The position numbers and the translations under genes are program-made. A DNA stretch of 6,774 nucleotides from a bacterium. Its GTDB lineage: Bacteria > Chloroflexota > Dormibacteria > UBA8260 > Bog-877. Each line of letters starts with the position of its first letter. Positions within the stretch are counted from its first letter, which is position 1. The stretch covers positions 1-6,774 of the forward strand of contig JAKAWF010000185.1 in the NCBI GenBank assembly GCA_021817025.1, read 5' to 3'. Of the stretch, positions 5,406-6,774 are shown piece after piece. The notes beneath the pieces were generated by a model that saw only the letters and a list, made by a program, of their open reading frames with translations, had not been told where the DNA came from and did not search any database.

Positions 5406-6415
5406 CGTGAGCTGGCAGGCGCGCCACACCCGACGCCCTGACCGGGTGACGTGGCCGATGCCCGCTTGGGGCGGGGCGACGCGAGACCCGCCGGCTGCCG
5501 TCCGTGGCCGGCGATGGCGGCCAGGGCCGCGAGGGCGGGTGCGATGAGCGCGGAGTGCTCAGAGCCCGCCCGGACGGCGGCGAACACGCGGCGGGCAGGG
5601 CCGTGCCGGCCGAGAGCCCGGATGACGATCCCTTGCGGCCGGGTGGGGAGCGCCAGGCGGGGGATCAACGCGACGCCGGCGCCAGTTCGAACCAAGGCGA
5701 TCACCGCGCTCCAGTCTTCGGTGACGTGCCGGATCTTGGGGTTGAAACCGGCGGCAGCGCAGGCAGCCAGGGCCACCTCGGCGCACGGGCTGCCCGCTGC
5801 CCCGGTTATCCAGGGCTGCTCGGCCAGATCATCGAGCCGCACCAGCGGTCGTCCGGCGAGGGGGTGGGTGGCGGGAAGGGCAACATCGAGAGGATCGCGC
5901 AGGAGGTCCCGCCGGGCGTAGCGGGGGTCACCGCGGTGGGGGGCGTCCCGCCAGTCCACAGTCACGGCCAGGTCCAGCTCACCGCTGTCCAGACGGGTGA
6001 AACACTCGGGTGCCTGCATCTCCCGGACCATCACCTCCAGGCGGGGCCGGACTGCTGAGAGTTCCGCGAGTGCGGGAGCAACCAAGCCGCTGATCGCGGT
6101 GGCGAACGCCCCAATCATCAGTCGTCCCACCTGGCCTTCGGCCTGCTCGGAAAGGTCCGCTCTGGCCCGTTCAAGCTGGGCCTGCAGGAGCTCGGCGTGC
6201 CCGAGGAGCACCAGCGCCTGCGGTGTGAGGTGCACCAGTCGCCCCTGCCGGATGAGGAGCGGAACTCCGACGGAGCGGGACAGGGCAGCGATCTGCTGGG
6301 AGACCGCTGATGGAGTGAGGTGCAAGGTGGCAGCGGTGGCGGTGATGGTGCCGTGTTCTCTCAGGGCCCGCAGCGCGCGGAGCTGGCCCAGATCAATCGT
6401 GAAGGGTTGCTTCAT
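5402..6415 (-). CDS. LysR-family transcriptional regulator
   Basis: A 337-residue LysR regulator, slightly long because of a 30-40-residue Pro/Ala/Ser-rich tail. The winged helix-turn-helix is at about residues 8-65: LRALREHGTITATAATLHLT, then PSAVSQQIAALSRSVGVPLL. A linker helix rich in Leu, Gln and Ala joins it to the effector-binding domain from about 88 (GRLMIGAFATAISGLVAPAL), with ELDLAVTVDWRD and ALVRTGAGVALIPRLAL as typical blocks. I chose the ATG at 6415 over the TTG at 6427: homology starts around there and an AT-rich -10-like box lies close upstream. It diverges from the amidotransferase-like gene, a classic LysR target layout, and it precedes the amidohydrolase remnant and the cupin unit on the same strand, so it may control both sides. 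The effector is unknown. Confidence 0.93.
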   Translation of the reverse strand: MKQPFTIDLGQLRALRALREHGTITATAATLHLTPSAVSQQIAALSRSVGVPLLIRQGRLVHLTPQALVLLGHAELLQAQLERARADLSEQAEGQVGRLMIGAFATAISGLVAPALAELSAVRPRLEVMVREMQAPECFTRLDSGELDLAVTVDWRDAPHRGDPRYARRDLLRDPLDVALPATHPLAGRPLVRLDDLAEQPWITGAAGSPCAEVALAACAAAGFNPKIRHVTEDWSAVIALVRTGAGVALIPRLALPTRPQGIVIRALGRHGPARRVFAAVRAGSEHSALIAPALAALAAIAGHGRQPAGLASPRPKRASATSPGQGVGCGAPASSR

Positions 6416-6427
6416 GATGTCGTCCAA

Positions 6428-6433
6428 ATATTA
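6428..6433 (-). promoter_or_regulatory. candidate -10 box of the LysR gene
   Basis: On the minus strand the hexamer TAATAT sits in a rare AT-rich pocket, 12 nt before the ATG at 6415. A transcription start around 6421 would leave only about 6 nt of leader. The -35 is poor, which suits an autoregulated LysR gene. Confidence 0.4.
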
Positions 6434-6437
6434 CAGA

Positions 6438-6467
6438 TGGACACGGTGCTTCGACGTTCCGTAGTGT
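6438..6467 (+). promoter_or_regulatory. candidate promoter of the amidotransferase-like gene with overlapping dyad
   Basis: TGGACA (6438-6443; 5 of 6 to TTGACA), an 18-nt spacer and TAGTGT (6462-6467) form a plausible sigma70-type promoter. An imperfect dyad, ACACGG (6441-6446) against CCGTAGTGT (6459-6467), lies within it and is a candidate LysR operator. Confidence 0.4.
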
Positions 6468-6498
6468 AGCTGCAGGCTTGACCCACGGAGGACCACCC

Positions 6499-6774
6499 AT
6501 GCTGATCGCGATCGTCGGCGACCACAACCCGGACTACCTGACCCATTTGGCCACGGACGCGGCCTTCGCCCAGATGGGCGTCCACGCCCGCTGGGTGCCC
6601 ACCCCGACGGTGGGCGACGATCCATCGCTGCTGGGCGAGTACGATGGGGTGCTGGTGGCGCCAGGGAGCCCGTACGTGAGCATGGAGGGGGCGCTCGCCG
6701 CCATCCGCTATGCGAGGGAGCACGACCTTCCGCTGCTCGGCACTTGCGGTGGCTTCCAGCACGTCGTGATCGAG
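6499..6774 (+). CDS. class I glutamine amidotransferase-like protein, CTP synthase C-terminal region-related (seleno)protein family; truncated by window edge
   Basis: The frame opens at the ATG at 6499, behind a strong GGAGGA ribosome site (6487-6492, 6-nt spacing), and runs off the right edge after 92 codons. The product begins LIAIVGDHNPDYLTH, then has DGVLVAPGSPYVSMEGALAA, AIRYAREHDLPLLGTCGGFQ and HVVIE. This matches the glutamine-hydrolysing half of CTP synthase, but as a stand-alone protein without the synthetase domain. Cys83 in GTCGGFQH is the nucleophile position of class I amidotransferases; in some family members this position is selenocysteine, whereas here it is a TGC cysteine codon. 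The His and Glu of the triad would lie beyond the window. Its substrate and synthetase partner are unknown. It diverges from the LysR gene, which probably controls it. Confidence 0.85.
   Translation, partial: MLIAIVGDHNPDYLTHLATDAAFAQMGVHARWVPTPTVGDDPSLLGEYDGVLVAPGSPYVSMEGALAAIRYAREHDLPLLGTCGGFQHVVIE

Noticed and set aside
1..6774. CRISPR array, tRNA, rRNA, insertion sequence or attachment site
   Set aside because: I saw no regularly spaced repeats, no tRNA cloverleaf or rRNA signature, no transposase and no terminal inverted repeats.

Overview
The window reads as high-GC actinobacterial DNA, perhaps Streptomyces or a relative. The reasons are a strong G/C bias at third codon positions, GTG starts, GGAGG-type ribosome sites, apparently leaderless promoters and the protein families present. 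No species can be assigned from the sequence alone.

Layout. (1) At the left edge is a RelE/ParE-type toxin gene whose antitoxin partner, if any, lies outside the window. (2) An AraC-family regulator (minus strand) diverges from a three-gene plus-strand unit: a small antibiotic-biosynthesis-monooxygenase-like protein, an IlvE-like class IV aminotransferase and a small cupin. The last two genes share an ATGA overlap. Both divergent genes have a -10-like hexamer exactly 6 nt before the start codon, which suggests leaderless mRNAs. (3) A gene-free convergent spacer of about 420 bp follows (3117-3536). (4) A minus-strand unit runs cupin -> FlK-like hotdog thioesterase -> TIM-barrel amidohydrolase, with a 29-bp gap and then a GTGA overlap. 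(5) Upstream of it, overlapping the stop codon of a LysR regulator, is a frameshifted and catalytically dead remnant of a second amidohydrolase of the same family. (6) The LysR gene diverges from an edge-truncated class I glutamine-amidotransferase-like gene of the 'CTP synthase C-terminal region-related (seleno)protein' type.

How the genes may work together. The left unit looks like a small AraC-controlled amino-acid or keto-acid module. The right unit looks like an acyl-CoA or ester-handling module under LysR control. Its most distinctive member is the thioesterase, which aligns without gaps to the fluoroacetyl-CoA thioesterase FlK and keeps the Thr42/Glu50/His76 catalytic set, but has Leu at the Phe36 gate position. 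No fluorinase or other organofluorine gene is visible, so the substrate is unknown. The amidohydrolase remnant suggests that the ancestral unit was LysR-amidohydrolase-cupin-thioesterase-amidohydrolase, and that one copy has since decayed.
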